Origin: Phycisphaerae bacterium
GTDB taxonomy: Bacteria; Planctomycetota; Phycisphaerae; UBA1845; PWPN01
Assembly (NCBI GenBank): GCA_018003015.1
Contig: JAGNEZ010000044.1
Span: 1-54,861 of the forward strand
Direction: 5' to 3'
Length of the DNA stretch: 54,861 nt
This document shows, in pieces, positions 19,266-27,458 of this stretch. Positions within the stretch are counted from its first letter, which is position 1, and every line of letters begins with the position of its first letter. A program made the position numbers and the translations under genes. The notes under the pieces are model-generated. The model saw only the letters and a list, made by a program, of their open reading frames with translations. It was not told where the DNA came from and did not search any database.

Positions 19266-20459
19266 TCAGACGTCGAGGCTCTCTAGAGCAAGCCGGGCGG
19301 CGTCCAAGGCAGCGGCAGCCTCCCAGCCGTCCATCAGACCGTGGTCGTAGGATAGGCACAAGGTCATCTCCGCCCGGACGGCGAGTTGACCGTCGCGAAC
19401 CGTGGCTGTCTGATGAACCGCTCCAGCGGTCAGGATCGCCGACTGATAGGCGTTCTGCAGCCCGACGTGGAACCTGACCGGCTGATCGGCAAGGACGGAC
19501 ACGGTCATGCATGCTCCAAGCTGGTCGGCGGGCTTGAGCTGGCCGCGGAAGACGGCCATGCTCAGAGCAACACACTGGCGAGCGAGGTCTTCAAGGGACT
19601 GGCTGTCCACCGACCGAATGACGGGCGTGAACAGGCGGCCGTCGGGACTCCGGGCCGTAAAAGCGATTGCCGGAGTATGGTAGCTGAACACCTTTCGCCC
19701 GAGCCGAAACGACGCCAGTGGGGGGACGGCGCGAACCGCGGCGGCGGCCGCATGGAGCAGGAGCGGAACAGGCCCGGTGACAAGCCCTGCCTCGCGCCCG
19801 GCGCCCAGCCAGCGTCCGGCCGCGGTCATATCCACGTCCATGTTGACGAAGGCGCTTACCAGCCGGGACTGGGTGACGGTCAGATGGCGGGCCACGGACC
19901 ACTGGTGATCCGACAGGTCGGGGCCATGATCGACGAGCGGCGCCAAGAGCGGTGGGAGTTCTCCCCTGTCCGGCCGAGTGGACTCAACCCCGGGGGCTGG
20001 GTGTTCGGCCAGGTAACGCTCGACATCCTCGCGACGGATCCTGCCCGGGGCGCCAACCTGGGCCAAGTCCACACCGTGCCGGCGAGCCAGTTCAATCGCT
20101 CCGGCTGTGGCATCAACGGGGGTTTCCAGGCCCCGAGAACCAGCGGTCAATACCTCCGGGACCCGAGGGTGGGTGGTGAGATGCTGCTCGATTGCCTCCA
20201 AGGAGGGGCCAAGGAAACCAATCGTCTGGCCAATGGCGACCACCTCGCCGACCTCCACCATGGGCCGGAAGACGCCGCTGGCCGGTGACGGCATATCCCC
20301 TACCGATTTACTGGTCTCGACCTCGCAAAGGGGCTGCCCTTCGACCGCCTGTCCCCCGTCGGGCACATGCCAGCCCAGCAGTATCACCTCCTCGTCATTA
20401 ACGTTGACCTGCGGCATGGTGACCGCGACGACGCCGGGAACCGAGTCAGCTGCGCTCAC
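19266..20459 (-). CDS. Free-standing E2 dihydrolipoamide acyltransferase-like protein
   Basis: The 397-residue protein starts with a lipoyl domain (residues 10-80, lipoylation site K51 in EVETSKS). A short E3-binding-like domain follows (AIELARRHGVDLAQVGAPGRIRREDVERYL, about 140-170), then a CAT-fold catalytic domain ending in SYDHGLMDG, which holds the active-site His (H373) and Asp (D377). GTG at 20459 overlaps the stop of the acyl carrier gene (GTGA), which rules out the longer frame. No E1 or E3 gene is nearby, and it sits with acyl carrier, deacetylase and GNAT genes. It may move an acyl group in a surface-glycan or lipid pathway rather than serve pyruvate dehydrogenase (inference). Confidence 0.85.
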   Translation of the reverse strand: MSAADSVPGVVAVTMPQVNVNDEEVILLGWHVPDGGQAVEGQPLCEVETSKSVGDMPSPASGVFRPMVEVGEVVAIGQTIGFLGPSLEAIEQHLTTHPRVPEVLTAGSRGLETPVDATAGAIELARRHGVDLAQVGAPGRIRREDVERYLAEHPAPGVESTRPDRGELPPLLAPLVDHGPDLSDHQWSVARHLTVTQSRLVSAFVNMDVDMTAAGRWLGAGREAGLVTGPVPLLLHAAAAAVRAVPPLASFRLGRKVFSYHTPAIAFTARSPDGRLFTPVIRSVDSQSLEDLARQCVALSMAVFRGQLKPADQLGACMTVSVLADQPVRFHVGLQNAYQSAILTAGAVHQTATVRDGQLAVRAEMTLCLSYDHGLMDGWEAAAALDAARLALESLDV

Positions 20460-20704
20460 TTGACCCCCTTGGCTGCCAGCCGCTCGAGGATCATGGCCAC
20501 ACTGCCCAAGGTCACGATCTCGTCGTTGTCGAAGGTGATCTTGAAGGTCTTCTCCAACTCGAGGATCAATGACAGGTGGGTCACCGACGTCCACGCGGGC
20601 AACTGGGCGGCAGTGGTCAGCTCGGTAATCGACGAGACTGCGGCAGCATCCAGCTTCATCGCGCGGGCCATGCACTGGCGGACAATGTCGAGATGAAGAG
20701 TCAT
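20456..20704 (-). CDS. Acyl carrier protein
   Basis: The 82-residue helical acidic protein has WTSVTHLSLILELEKTF, the counterpart of the WDSLxHLxLILALEEEF carrier motif. The serine that would receive phosphopantetheine is present, but the usual preceding Asp is Thr. The stop overlaps the GTG of the E2 gene by four bases. It is a specialised carrier rather than the fatty-acid AcpP, judged by its position and the altered motif. Confidence 0.85.
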   Translation of the reverse strand: MTLHLDIVRQCMARAMKLDAAAVSSITELTTAAQLPAWTSVTHLSLILELEKTFKITFDNDEIVTLGSVAMILERLAAKGVK

Positions 20705-20802
20705 GGGCAGTTCTCAGCGTTCAGCCATCAGTCATACTGGCGAACACGCGTCCACCCCGGTGGCCGTCAGTCACTGGAAGACAATTGGCCTTGGACCGCT
20801 TC

Positions 20803-21960
20803 TCAATCCAGCCACTGCTTGCGGTCCTTGATCTTCATCGGCACGTACTCTCCGGTCAAGTAAGTCAGCCGCTTGTTGAGCAGGGCTTCGACCTCCATCT
20901 TGAAGCCGTTCTGCATCATCTTGCGGATCTCCCTTTCCCAGTCGCGCTTGCCCTTGAACCAAGGATAGGAGAGGATCTGCTTGGCCCGCTTGACGTCCTG
21001 GTCGTTGAGGCCGATCTTGACGTCGTCGCTGAGACCGCATCGTTCATAGTCAAAACTGGAGACGCCGATGAAGACCGCCTGGGGCACGGCCATGCGTTGG
21101 CTCTCGTAAGCCAGGTTGATCGAGCCCTGCTTGATGACCGAGTAGATGTAGTAACCCCAGGGATCGTTATCCAGCAGGCAATACAATGGCAGCTTGAGTT
21201 CATCGTGCATCCGACGAAGAAGTCGACGCATGCCCCGCGCGGGCTGGCCGCCGCCATGGGTCACGATGCAGTGGTGCTTCTCGTGGTAGCGATCCTCGTA
21301 GAAACGGCGCCAGACGGTGTCCTTTTCGACATGGAGGATGTACTTGGCGGTACACTTTCTGAATTGAATCATGTCCGGCTCGACGATGCTTGGCACCGGG
21401 TAGCCGGCCGAGCCCATCTTCATGCAATCGAGCGTGTTGCCGTCATCGACCAGCGTAATCGGCCCGACCAGGTTGCCGCGGTTGCTGGCATAGACGTGCA
21501 GTTCCTCGCGCAGCGTGTCAATGCAGACCTCGAGATCCTCGATAATCGGATCAGACTCTTCCTGGTCGTTGAAGGTCTTCTCCTTGGTTCCCGCGACGTC
21601 GTGCTTGGCAAGGTAGTAGAGTGAACGAATCGAGGCGGTCTTGTTCTCCTCAATCAAGGTCTTGCACTGGGCGGCGATAAGCAGAGTCTGCATGAACTTC
21701 TTGGCCATGCTCTTGTCGAAGAAGTGACGCGACTGCGTGGCCCCGCCCATCTCGATAATCGCCCGCTTGGGATCGAATCGGACGTTGGAGAGAGCCCGGA
21801 TGGGGATGTCGAAGTTCGGGTCCTTCTTCCTGGCTGCGGCGGCGATGACCATCTCGGCAAGGCTCTCGATCTTCTTGGTCGTAATCCCAGCCTCGGAACG
21901 AGTACGAGCGGTGCGCCGATCCGTGCCGGTTTTCCCGGGCGTCGTCCGTTTCTTCGCCAA
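20803..21960 (-). CDS. top6A: DNA topoisomerase VI subunit A (Spo11 family)
   Basis: The 385-residue protein carries the DNA-cleaving tyrosine motif SIRSLYY (Y115/Y116) in a winged-helix domain. The Toprim metal site is formed by E212 (HVEKD) and the acidic pair in DNDPWGYYIYS (264-272). The length matches archaeal Top6A. The enzyme makes double-strand breaks and passes another duplex with subunit B. The start is TTG at 21960, fixed by an excellent AAGGAGGAG Shine-Dalgarno 4-6 nt upstream. Subunit B lies 3.2 kb away on the same strand. ACP starts 98 nt downstream. Confidence 0.93.
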   Translation of the reverse strand: MAKKRTTPGKTGTDRRTARTRSEAGITTKKIESLAEMVIAAAARKKDPNFDIPIRALSNVRFDPKRAIIEMGGATQSRHFFDKSMAKKFMQTLLIAAQCKTLIEENKTASIRSLYYLAKHDVAGTKEKTFNDQEESDPIIEDLEVCIDTLREELHVYASNRGNLVGPITLVDDGNTLDCMKMGSAGYPVPSIVEPDMIQFRKCTAKYILHVEKDTVWRRFYEDRYHEKHHCIVTHGGGQPARGMRRLLRRMHDELKLPLYCLLDNDPWGYYIYSVIKQGSINLAYESQRMAVPQAVFIGVSSFDYERCGLSDDVKIGLNDQDVKRAKQILSYPWFKGKRDWEREIRKMMQNGFKMEVEALLNKRLTYLTGEYVPMKIKDRKQWLD

Positions 21961-22136
21961 TGGGCTCCTCCTTGAGCGTTAGAGCTCCTGTCACACCCTG
22001 GGTACGTTATTGTCCGCCGTCCGTCCGGAGGGCCTCCTCGTGCCCGCTTTGGACCGCGCGTTGTGCGCTCACCGGCCACCCGAATGGTGCGGCCATCGGG
22101 CGAATCGCGATCCCGACGATCACGCTCCCGGCGGGT

Positions 22137-22164
22137 ATTATACCCACCTCATCACCAGGGTGAA
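22137..22164 (-). promoter_or_regulatory. Candidate promoter of top6A with overlapping inverted repeat
   Basis: On the minus strand: TTCACC (22159-22164), a 16-nt spacer and a perfect TATAAT (22137-22142). The -10 lies inside the inverted repeat gggtat-t-ataccc (22133-22145), a possible operator. The predicted leader to the TTG start is about 170 nt. Confidence 0.5.
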
Positions 22165-22377
22165 TGAGCCCGGAATGCCCGAGGCAGGCTCGCTCAGGAA
22201 GCACTCCTCTCCACGGCCATCAGCCCCTCCCCAGGCATGCGGACAAGGAGCGGTATCGGAGCATGTCCCGGGGGTAGTCGCGAATCCACGGTCGGGCAGA
22301 GGGCGTTCACGGGTCCGCATTCGCTCCCGCTCCTGGCGGAACAGCACCCCCCAGATGTCGAGAAAGAATGATGCACC

Positions 22378-22405
22378 TTGACTCAATCCGGTCTGGCTTT
22401 ATAAT
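22378..22405 (+). promoter_or_regulatory. Strong sigma70 promoter, discoidin-repeat gene
   Basis: TTGACT (22378-22383), a 16-nt spacer and a perfect TATAAT (22400-22405). The predicted transcription start is near 22412, leaving a long leader before the ATG at 22758. Confidence 0.7.
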
Positions 22406-22757
22406 GCGGGAAGAGTAGGCTGGCTGTTTGAGGCTGACAGCCTAAGGCGGAGATAGTGACGGCAGCGTCCTGGAGGCATTGCCGGTCCCTTGGCAGGCCG
22501 GCAAGCGAGGGGGCAGCGGCCGGCGGTCTTTCGTGCTGTTCCTGTGCGGCGTCTCGTGCTGGCCGCGTGGGGTGTTTTCTGCCAGATGGGCGGCGGCCAT
22601 GCTCGGCCACCGTCCGTGACCGGGCATGTCGAACGCGACGCCCGGGCACGGGCAGGTCTGCGCGGACGACTCGCGGCCACGGCGCCGTCCGGCAGAACTG
22701 GCCCGCCAGAGGATGGGCAACCTGCACCTCGACGACTCCCCGCGTGGAGGAGATTCG

Positions 22758-25058
22758 ATGAATGGGGCGGCAAGAACAGCCGTGTTCTGCGGTCTGATGG
22801 CTCCGCTGGCTTGTGCGGCAACTGCCTGGGCCGCACCGCTGCTAACCCCCGGCGATTTCGTCATCGCGATCGACCTTGATCCGGACGGCACGACCAGCAG
22901 GTATCCGGCCAAGGAAGCGCCGGCGATGGCGTGCGACGCCCTCCTGAACACAAAGTATCTGAACTACTCTATGGAGAACTCGGGGCTCATCATCACACCG
23001 GCATCGGGGCCGTCAGTTGTCCAGAGCATCCGATTCTCGACCGCAAACGATCATGAGGAACGCGATCCCGCCTCCTACGAGCTTTATGGGACGAATGCCG
23101 CGATCGCCAGCACCGACAACAGCGACGGTGAACAGGAAAGCTGGACATTGATCGCGTCGGGAACGCTGGTACTTCCCAGTGCAAGACAGGCGGTCGACCG
23201 GGCGATGGACTTCGCCAATACCGCCAGCTATACCTCGTACAAGGTCATCTTTCCCACACTCAAGCGCGTCACCACGCCCAACTCCATGCAGATTGCCGAG
23301 ATCGAGTTGTTTACCGGCGCCGGAGGAACGGGCACCCCTGTGCTCGGGACCGGCGGAACAGTCCTGGCCATCGACCGAGACCTCGTGCCACAGAGTTCAT
23401 ACCCGGCGGGCGAGGCTCCGGCATTCGCCATCGACAATCGCCCCAACAAGTACCTGAATTACGGCAAGGCTAACACCGGCCTGATCGTGGCCCCCTGGGT
23501 CGGTCCGACCGTGGTCACCTCTCTGCAGATCATGACCGCCAACGATGACGCCAACCGAGACCCCTCGACTTACGCTCTGTACGGCACCAACGAGGCGGTC
23601 CTGAGCACGGACAACAGCCGGGGCAACAAGGAGAACTGGACGCTGATCGCCTCGGGTGATCTGGCCCTGCCGGCCGATCGCAACGTCCTGGCGCCGGCAG
23701 TGACGTTCGAGAACGCCATGCCCTATCTCGCCTATCGCCTGGTGTTCCCCACGCTGCGCGACGCGGTGACCGCCGATTCCATGCAGATCGGCGAAGTCCG
23801 GTTCTGCGGAACAATGATCGAGGCACCGCCCATCCCTCTCCTGGCCCCCGGCGATCCGATCCTCGCAGTCGACTCCGACCCAGACACCTCGATGAGCAAT
23901 TATCCGGAGGTCGAGACGCCCGCGATGGCCTGTGACGGAGACCTCGCCACCAAGTACCTGAACTTCGCCAAGGAGAATTCCGGCCTGATCGCCGCGTCGA
24001 CGCCCGGCGCTTCCATCGTCCGAAGCCTGCGGCTGATCACCGGCAATGATGCCCCGGAACGGGACCCCGTGATTGTCGAGGTCTACGGCACGAACGCGCC
24101 GATTGCCAGTGCCGACAACAGCTGGGGGACTGCCGAACCGTGGACGCTGATCGCGTCCAGCGGACTGGAACCGCCCATCGACCGGACAACCGTCTATCCG
24201 GTGTTCAACTTCGCGAACGAAACCAGCTATAACTTCTATAAAATTCTATTTTCATCGATCAAGGACACCGCGACCGCCAACGCGATGCAGGTCACCGAAA
24301 TCGGACTCTATACCGAAGCAGACGCGGCGGGCACCAACGTGCTGCTCGGCAGTCCCGCGGTGCTGGCGGTGGACGCCGATGTCCTGCCGGTGAGCTCCTA
24401 CCCCGCGGCCGAGACACCAAGCTGCGCCATCGACCGCTCGCTGGCCAAATACCTGAACTTCGGCATGGAGAACTCGGGCTTCATTGTCACGCCTGCGGCC
24501 GGCCGGACGATCGTCAACGTGATTCGGATGACCAGCGCCAACGACTGGAACGTCCGCGACCCCATCTTGTGGACACTGTACGGTACCCTGGACGCGGTGG
24601 CCAGCACCGACAACAGCCAAGGCGACGCAGAACAATGGACGCTGATTGCATCCGGTGCCAGCGGTCTGCCGACCGACCGCAACCGCCTGGGAGCACCCGT
24701 CTCCTTCGGGAATACCGCGGCATACGACTCCTACAAGCTGGTGTTCAGCCGATTGCGCGACCCGGGGACGGCCAACGCCGTGCAGGTGGCCGAGATCCAG
24801 TTCTACGGCGCCATCCTGGGCTGCCCAGCACCTTTCGCCGATGCCGACGGGGACGGCGATGTGGATCAGGTGGACTTCGGCGAATACCAGGCCTGCTTCA
24901 CCGGCCGGGGCGGCGCCAACTCGACCTACGAATGCCGGTGCTTCGACCGGGACAACGACGGCGACATCGATCTCGTGGACTTCGCTGAGTTCCAGAAGTG
25001 CGCGACCGGACCGGCGGTCACCTGGACCCAGGATCTCCTGCCGGACTGCGCCCCGTGA
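22758..25058 (+). CDS. Secreted protein with four discoidin-like repeats and a dockerin-like tail
   Basis: The 766-residue protein begins with a signal peptide (MNGAARTAVFCGLM..., cleavage near AWA) after a GGAGGAG site, which fixes the ATG at 22758. Four repeats of about 160 residues follow (roughly nt 22839-23330, 23335-23815, 23825-24315, 24340-24820). Each has a signature such as KYLNxxxENSGxI, TANDxxxRDPxxxxLYGTN, STDNSxGxxExWTLIASG and an EIxxY end. This pattern resembles F5/8-type C (discoidin) carbohydrate-binding folds. The tail has two calcium loops (DADGDGDVDQVDF, DRDNDGDIDLVDF) and cysteines, matching the tail at 113-1408. It probably binds glycans outside the cell; no enzyme domain is present. 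It lies between the two topoisomerase VI genes on the other strand. Confidence 0.82.
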   Translation: MNGAARTAVFCGLMAPLACAATAWAAPLLTPGDFVIAIDLDPDGTTSRYPAKEAPAMACDALLNTKYLNYSMENSGLIITPASGPSVVQSIRFSTANDHEERDPASYELYGTNAAIASTDNSDGEQESWTLIASGTLVLPSARQAVDRAMDFANTASYTSYKVIFPTLKRVTTPNSMQIAEIELFTGAGGTGTPVLGTGGTVLAIDRDLVPQSSYPAGEAPAFAIDNRPNKYLNYGKANTGLIVAPWVGPTVVTSLQIMTANDDANRDPSTYALYGTNEAVLSTDNSRGNKENWTLIASGDLALPADRNVLAPAVTFENAMPYLAYRLVFPTLRDAVTADSMQIGEVRFCGTMIEAPPIPLLAPGDPILAVDSDPDTSMSNYPEVETPAMACDGDLATKYLNFAKENSGLIAASTPGASIVRSLRLITGNDAPERDPVIVEVYGTNAPIASADNSWGTAEPWTLIASSGLEPPIDRTTVYPVFNFANETSYNFYKILFSSIKDTATANAMQVTEIGLYTEADAAGTNVLLGSPAVLAVDADVLPVSSYPAAETPSCAIDRSLAKYLNFGMENSGFIVTPAAGRTIVNVIRMTSANDWNVRDPILWTLYGTLDAVASTDNSQGDAEQWTLIASGASGLPTDRNRLGAPVSFGNTAAYDSYKLVFSRLRDPGTANAVQVAEIQFYGAILGCPAPFADADGDGDVDQVDFGEYQACFTGRGGANSTYECRCFDRDNDGDIDLVDFAEFQKCATGPAVTWTQDLLPDCAP
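24822..25040 (+). repeat. Dockerin-like EF-hand tail, second copy of the module at about 1185-1370
   Basis: Both copies read C-P-x-P-F-A-D-A-D-x-D-G-D-V-D-Q-x-D-F-G, then CFTG, CRCFDRD and FQxCAT. The order and cysteines are conserved while the rest of the two proteins is unrelated. Confidence 0.8.
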
Positions 25059-25175
25059 TGATCGGGCCGGCCGACAGCGGCTCGGCGGGCAGACGAAAGA
25101 TCACCGGCGGTGTGTGCCTCCCGTGGCTTGTCATCATGGTCTTCGATCACCGAATCGGGGTACCCGCACCCGGCT

Positions 25176-27233
25176 TCAGCCGGCTCGCTGGAACAACTCG
25201 CCGGCCGTCTCGACGTCGCGGTTGACGACCACGGTGTGCTCGCCGAGGTCTTCGCCGTCGTCGTCATCTCGGATCGGCCGGCCGTGCTCATCCAGCCGCT
25301 CGTCCGCCCGGCAGGTCACCTTCTGAGCGATGGCCACGAGATTGCCGGTCAGTTCCTCGCGATTGATCCGCTTGATGACCGCGCAGGCATCGACTACTTC
25401 CTTGATGTAGCGCTCGAAGACGCTTCGCCGTTCGCCCTCGTACTTCTGCTTGCGCCGGCGGTTGAGGTAGCTCGAGAGTTTCCGCCCGCACTCCTGCAGG
25501 CCGAGCCTGATCTCCTGGCGAATCTCGTCGTAGTCGGCAATGGCCTCCTTGGACTCGGAAGTGAACGGCACCCAGACGCTGGCCATGTGGACCATGACCA
25601 CCAGGGGAGCCTGGGGCAGAGCCCCGCTGCTCTGCGACAGGCCGTAGCGCCGCCAGTCAAGGTCGAGCACGGCCTTGTAGATGCAGCACGCCGACTGCTG
25701 ATAGAGCAACGGCACGCGATTGGCGAACCGGATCACTCGGGTGGTGGGAACGTTGCGCGAATCGTTGCCGTTGACGACCTTGCCTCGGCTGACCTTGACT
25801 TCTTCGACCGGGGCCGCCTCCGCTTGTTTGGGATCGGCCCCCAACTCGCCGCCGTAGGCCAGACCGACTTCCATCTGGAACGGGTTGCCCCGATAGACGG
25901 CCGGCGGACGGGTCGAGGCGGTGAAGAACTCGGCTCTCACGCCCTTGAGCAGGCCGGCCAGGATCTGCTCCGCCCCGATCGGCGAGAGGCAGTTGGTCGG
26001 GGGGCCCATGAACCTGGTCTTCTGAACGGCTTCGTACAGCTTCTCCGCCTCCTGGCGGGCAATCCGCTTGGGGTGTGCCCGGGGATTGAGCTTGGCGGCA
26101 TGACAGATCTGTTCGGCGGTCTGAGACCCGACTCGACAGAACTCGCTCTGCAGGAAACCGCTCAGCCAGTGCGAACCCGTCTCGTGAAGCATCTTGATGA
26201 GCATGCCCAGCTCCACCCCCAACGGATGTGGCTTGATCTCGGTGGGCTGAGTGGGAACGGTGAGCGTTCCCCGGTCGAAGAGCTGGCGCTCGCCAACCGG
26301 GGGCGTGTAGATGAACTTCGCGTGGGGGTTGGCAATCGCGGTCTGTTCCATGTACTCTTCGACCGACTGGCGGCCCTTGTTGTAGGAACCGACCAGCTCG
26401 ATCTCGACCTGGGTGCCGTGGTCCCATTCGACCTGCCGGTTCTCGTCCTTGACGATGTTGGGCTCGTTCTTCTTGGTGTCAATCTGAATTTCGTAGTAAT
26501 GAGCCTCCTTCTTCGGTGAGGTCCGCGAGGTCACCTTGATGCTCTTGCCGGTGGTCAGCAGGCCGTACATGCCCGCCGCGGAAATACCGATGCCCTGCTG
26601 GCCGCGCGACATCTTGAGGCGGTGGAACTTCGACCCGTACAACAGCTTGCCAAACACGTTGGGGATCTGCTGTTTGACGATGCCCGGGCCGTTATCCTTG
26701 ACGACGACCCGGTAGCGTTCCTCCGCGGTCTGAACGAGGGCCACCTCGATCTCGGGCAGAAAACCGGCCTCCTCGCAGGCGTCCAGGGCGTTGTCCACCG
26801 CCTCCTTGACGCACATCAGCAGGGCCTTCCGCTTGTTGTCGAAGCCGAGCAGGTGCCGGTTCTTGGCGAAGAACTCGGAGACGCTGATGTTCCGCTGTTG
26901 CTTGGCCATACTCTCGGCCGTCGCCCGGGCAGCGCCCGCCTTGCCGGACCGGGCCAATACCGACTCGACGGTCAGGGTCTCAGGTGAGGTGGATGCAGGC
27001 GAAGTGGACCCGGTCGCGGCAACGGCATTGGAAGCTGTCGCCGACTTGCCCGAGGTCGGGCCACTCCTCGCCGGCGCCGCAGCCGGCTTGCCGGCGGGCC
27101 TGACCGGCATCTTCTTCTCGGGCTTCTTTGCGGATGCCGTGGACCTGGAGCCGGCCGATTTCCCGGCCCTCTCCCCCCCTGTAGCGAATGAAAACGACAA
27201 CTGTTTACCTTCGGTGGATGCCATCTCTGTCAT
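25176..27233 (-). CDS. top6B: DNA topoisomerase VI subunit B (GHKL ATPase)
   Basis: The 685-residue protein contains the Bergerat ATP fold with N box KEAVDNALDA (E144, N148), G1 DNGPGI (180-185) and G2 GQQGIG (211-216). The H2TH-like middle region and transducer domain follow. The extra 110 residues at the start are rich in Ala, Ser, Lys and Pro and likely disordered; archaeal subunits lack them. ATP binding closes the B dimer to capture the DNA passed through the break made by subunit A. ATG at 27233 or 27224 could be used. Confidence 0.93.
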   Translation of the reverse strand: MTEMASTEGKQLSFSFATGGERAGKSAGSRSTASAKKPEKKMPVRPAGKPAAAPARSGPTSGKSATASNAVAATGSTSPASTSPETLTVESVLARSGKAGAARATAESMAKQQRNISVSEFFAKNRHLLGFDNKRKALLMCVKEAVDNALDACEEAGFLPEIEVALVQTAEERYRVVVKDNGPGIVKQQIPNVFGKLLYGSKFHRLKMSRGQQGIGISAAGMYGLLTTGKSIKVTSRTSPKKEAHYYEIQIDTKKNEPNIVKDENRQVEWDHGTQVEIELVGSYNKGRQSVEEYMEQTAIANPHAKFIYTPPVGERQLFDRGTLTVPTQPTEIKPHPLGVELGMLIKMLHETGSHWLSGFLQSEFCRVGSQTAEQICHAAKLNPRAHPKRIARQEAEKLYEAVQKTRFMGPPTNCLSPIGAEQILAGLLKGVRAEFFTASTRPPAVYRGNPFQMEVGLAYGGELGADPKQAEAAPVEEVKVSRGKVVNGNDSRNVPTTRVIRFANRVPLLYQQSACCIYKAVLDLDWRRYGLSQSSGALPQAPLVVMVHMASVWVPFTSESKEAIADYDEIRQEIRLGLQECGRKLSSYLNRRRKQKYEGERRSVFERYIKEVVDACAVIKRINREELTGNLVAIAQKVTCRADERLDEHGRPIRDDDDGEDLGEHTVVVNRDVETAGELFQRAG

Positions 27234-27294
27234 AGTGTAAACCCGCCATCCATGGTCACCGGGCCCAGCCTTCCTGGCACGCCGTCAAGACACT

Positions 27295-27322
27295 ATGATA
27301 CGCCCGGCCGGGCAGTGTGCAA
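27295..27322 (-). promoter_or_regulatory. Candidate promoter of top6B with palindrome in the spacer
   Basis: On the minus strand: TTGCAC (27317-27322), a 16-nt spacer and TATCAT (27295-27300), giving a leader of about 55 nt. The spacer holds the perfect 12-bp palindrome gcccggccgggc (27302-27313), well placed for an operator. Confidence 0.5.
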
Positions 27323-27458
27323 AGGCCAGGCACGAGCGCCACGGACGAACAGGGAGCACCCGGTCTCCCCCGGAATGTCGCGAACACATCCGGTTCTATA
27401 TCGTCCGTAGGGTGCTCTCCGCTTGACCCTCTTCCTGCCCGCGGAAAGGCGCCCCTCG

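Larger units (their letters stand above)
21961..22757. other. Divergent intergenic region between top6A and the discoidin-repeat gene
   Basis: These 797 bases hold the top6A promoter (22137-22164, minus) and the promoter at 22378-22405 (plus). After the latter comes a leader of about 345 nt with stems taggctg/cagccta (22416-22422, 22438-22444) and ttgccgg/ccggcaa (22479-22485, 22498-22504). Open frames in the leader have no protein character. No known riboswitch class was recognised. Confidence 0.5.

Noticed and set aside
19266-20459. E2 gene as the pyruvate dehydrogenase E2
   Set aside because: No E1 or E3 gene nearby, and the gene is coupled to an acyl carrier protein within a glycan-type set.
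22406-22757. Leader as a known c-di-GMP or cobalamin riboswitch
   Set aside because: The conserved core motifs of those classes were not found by eye.
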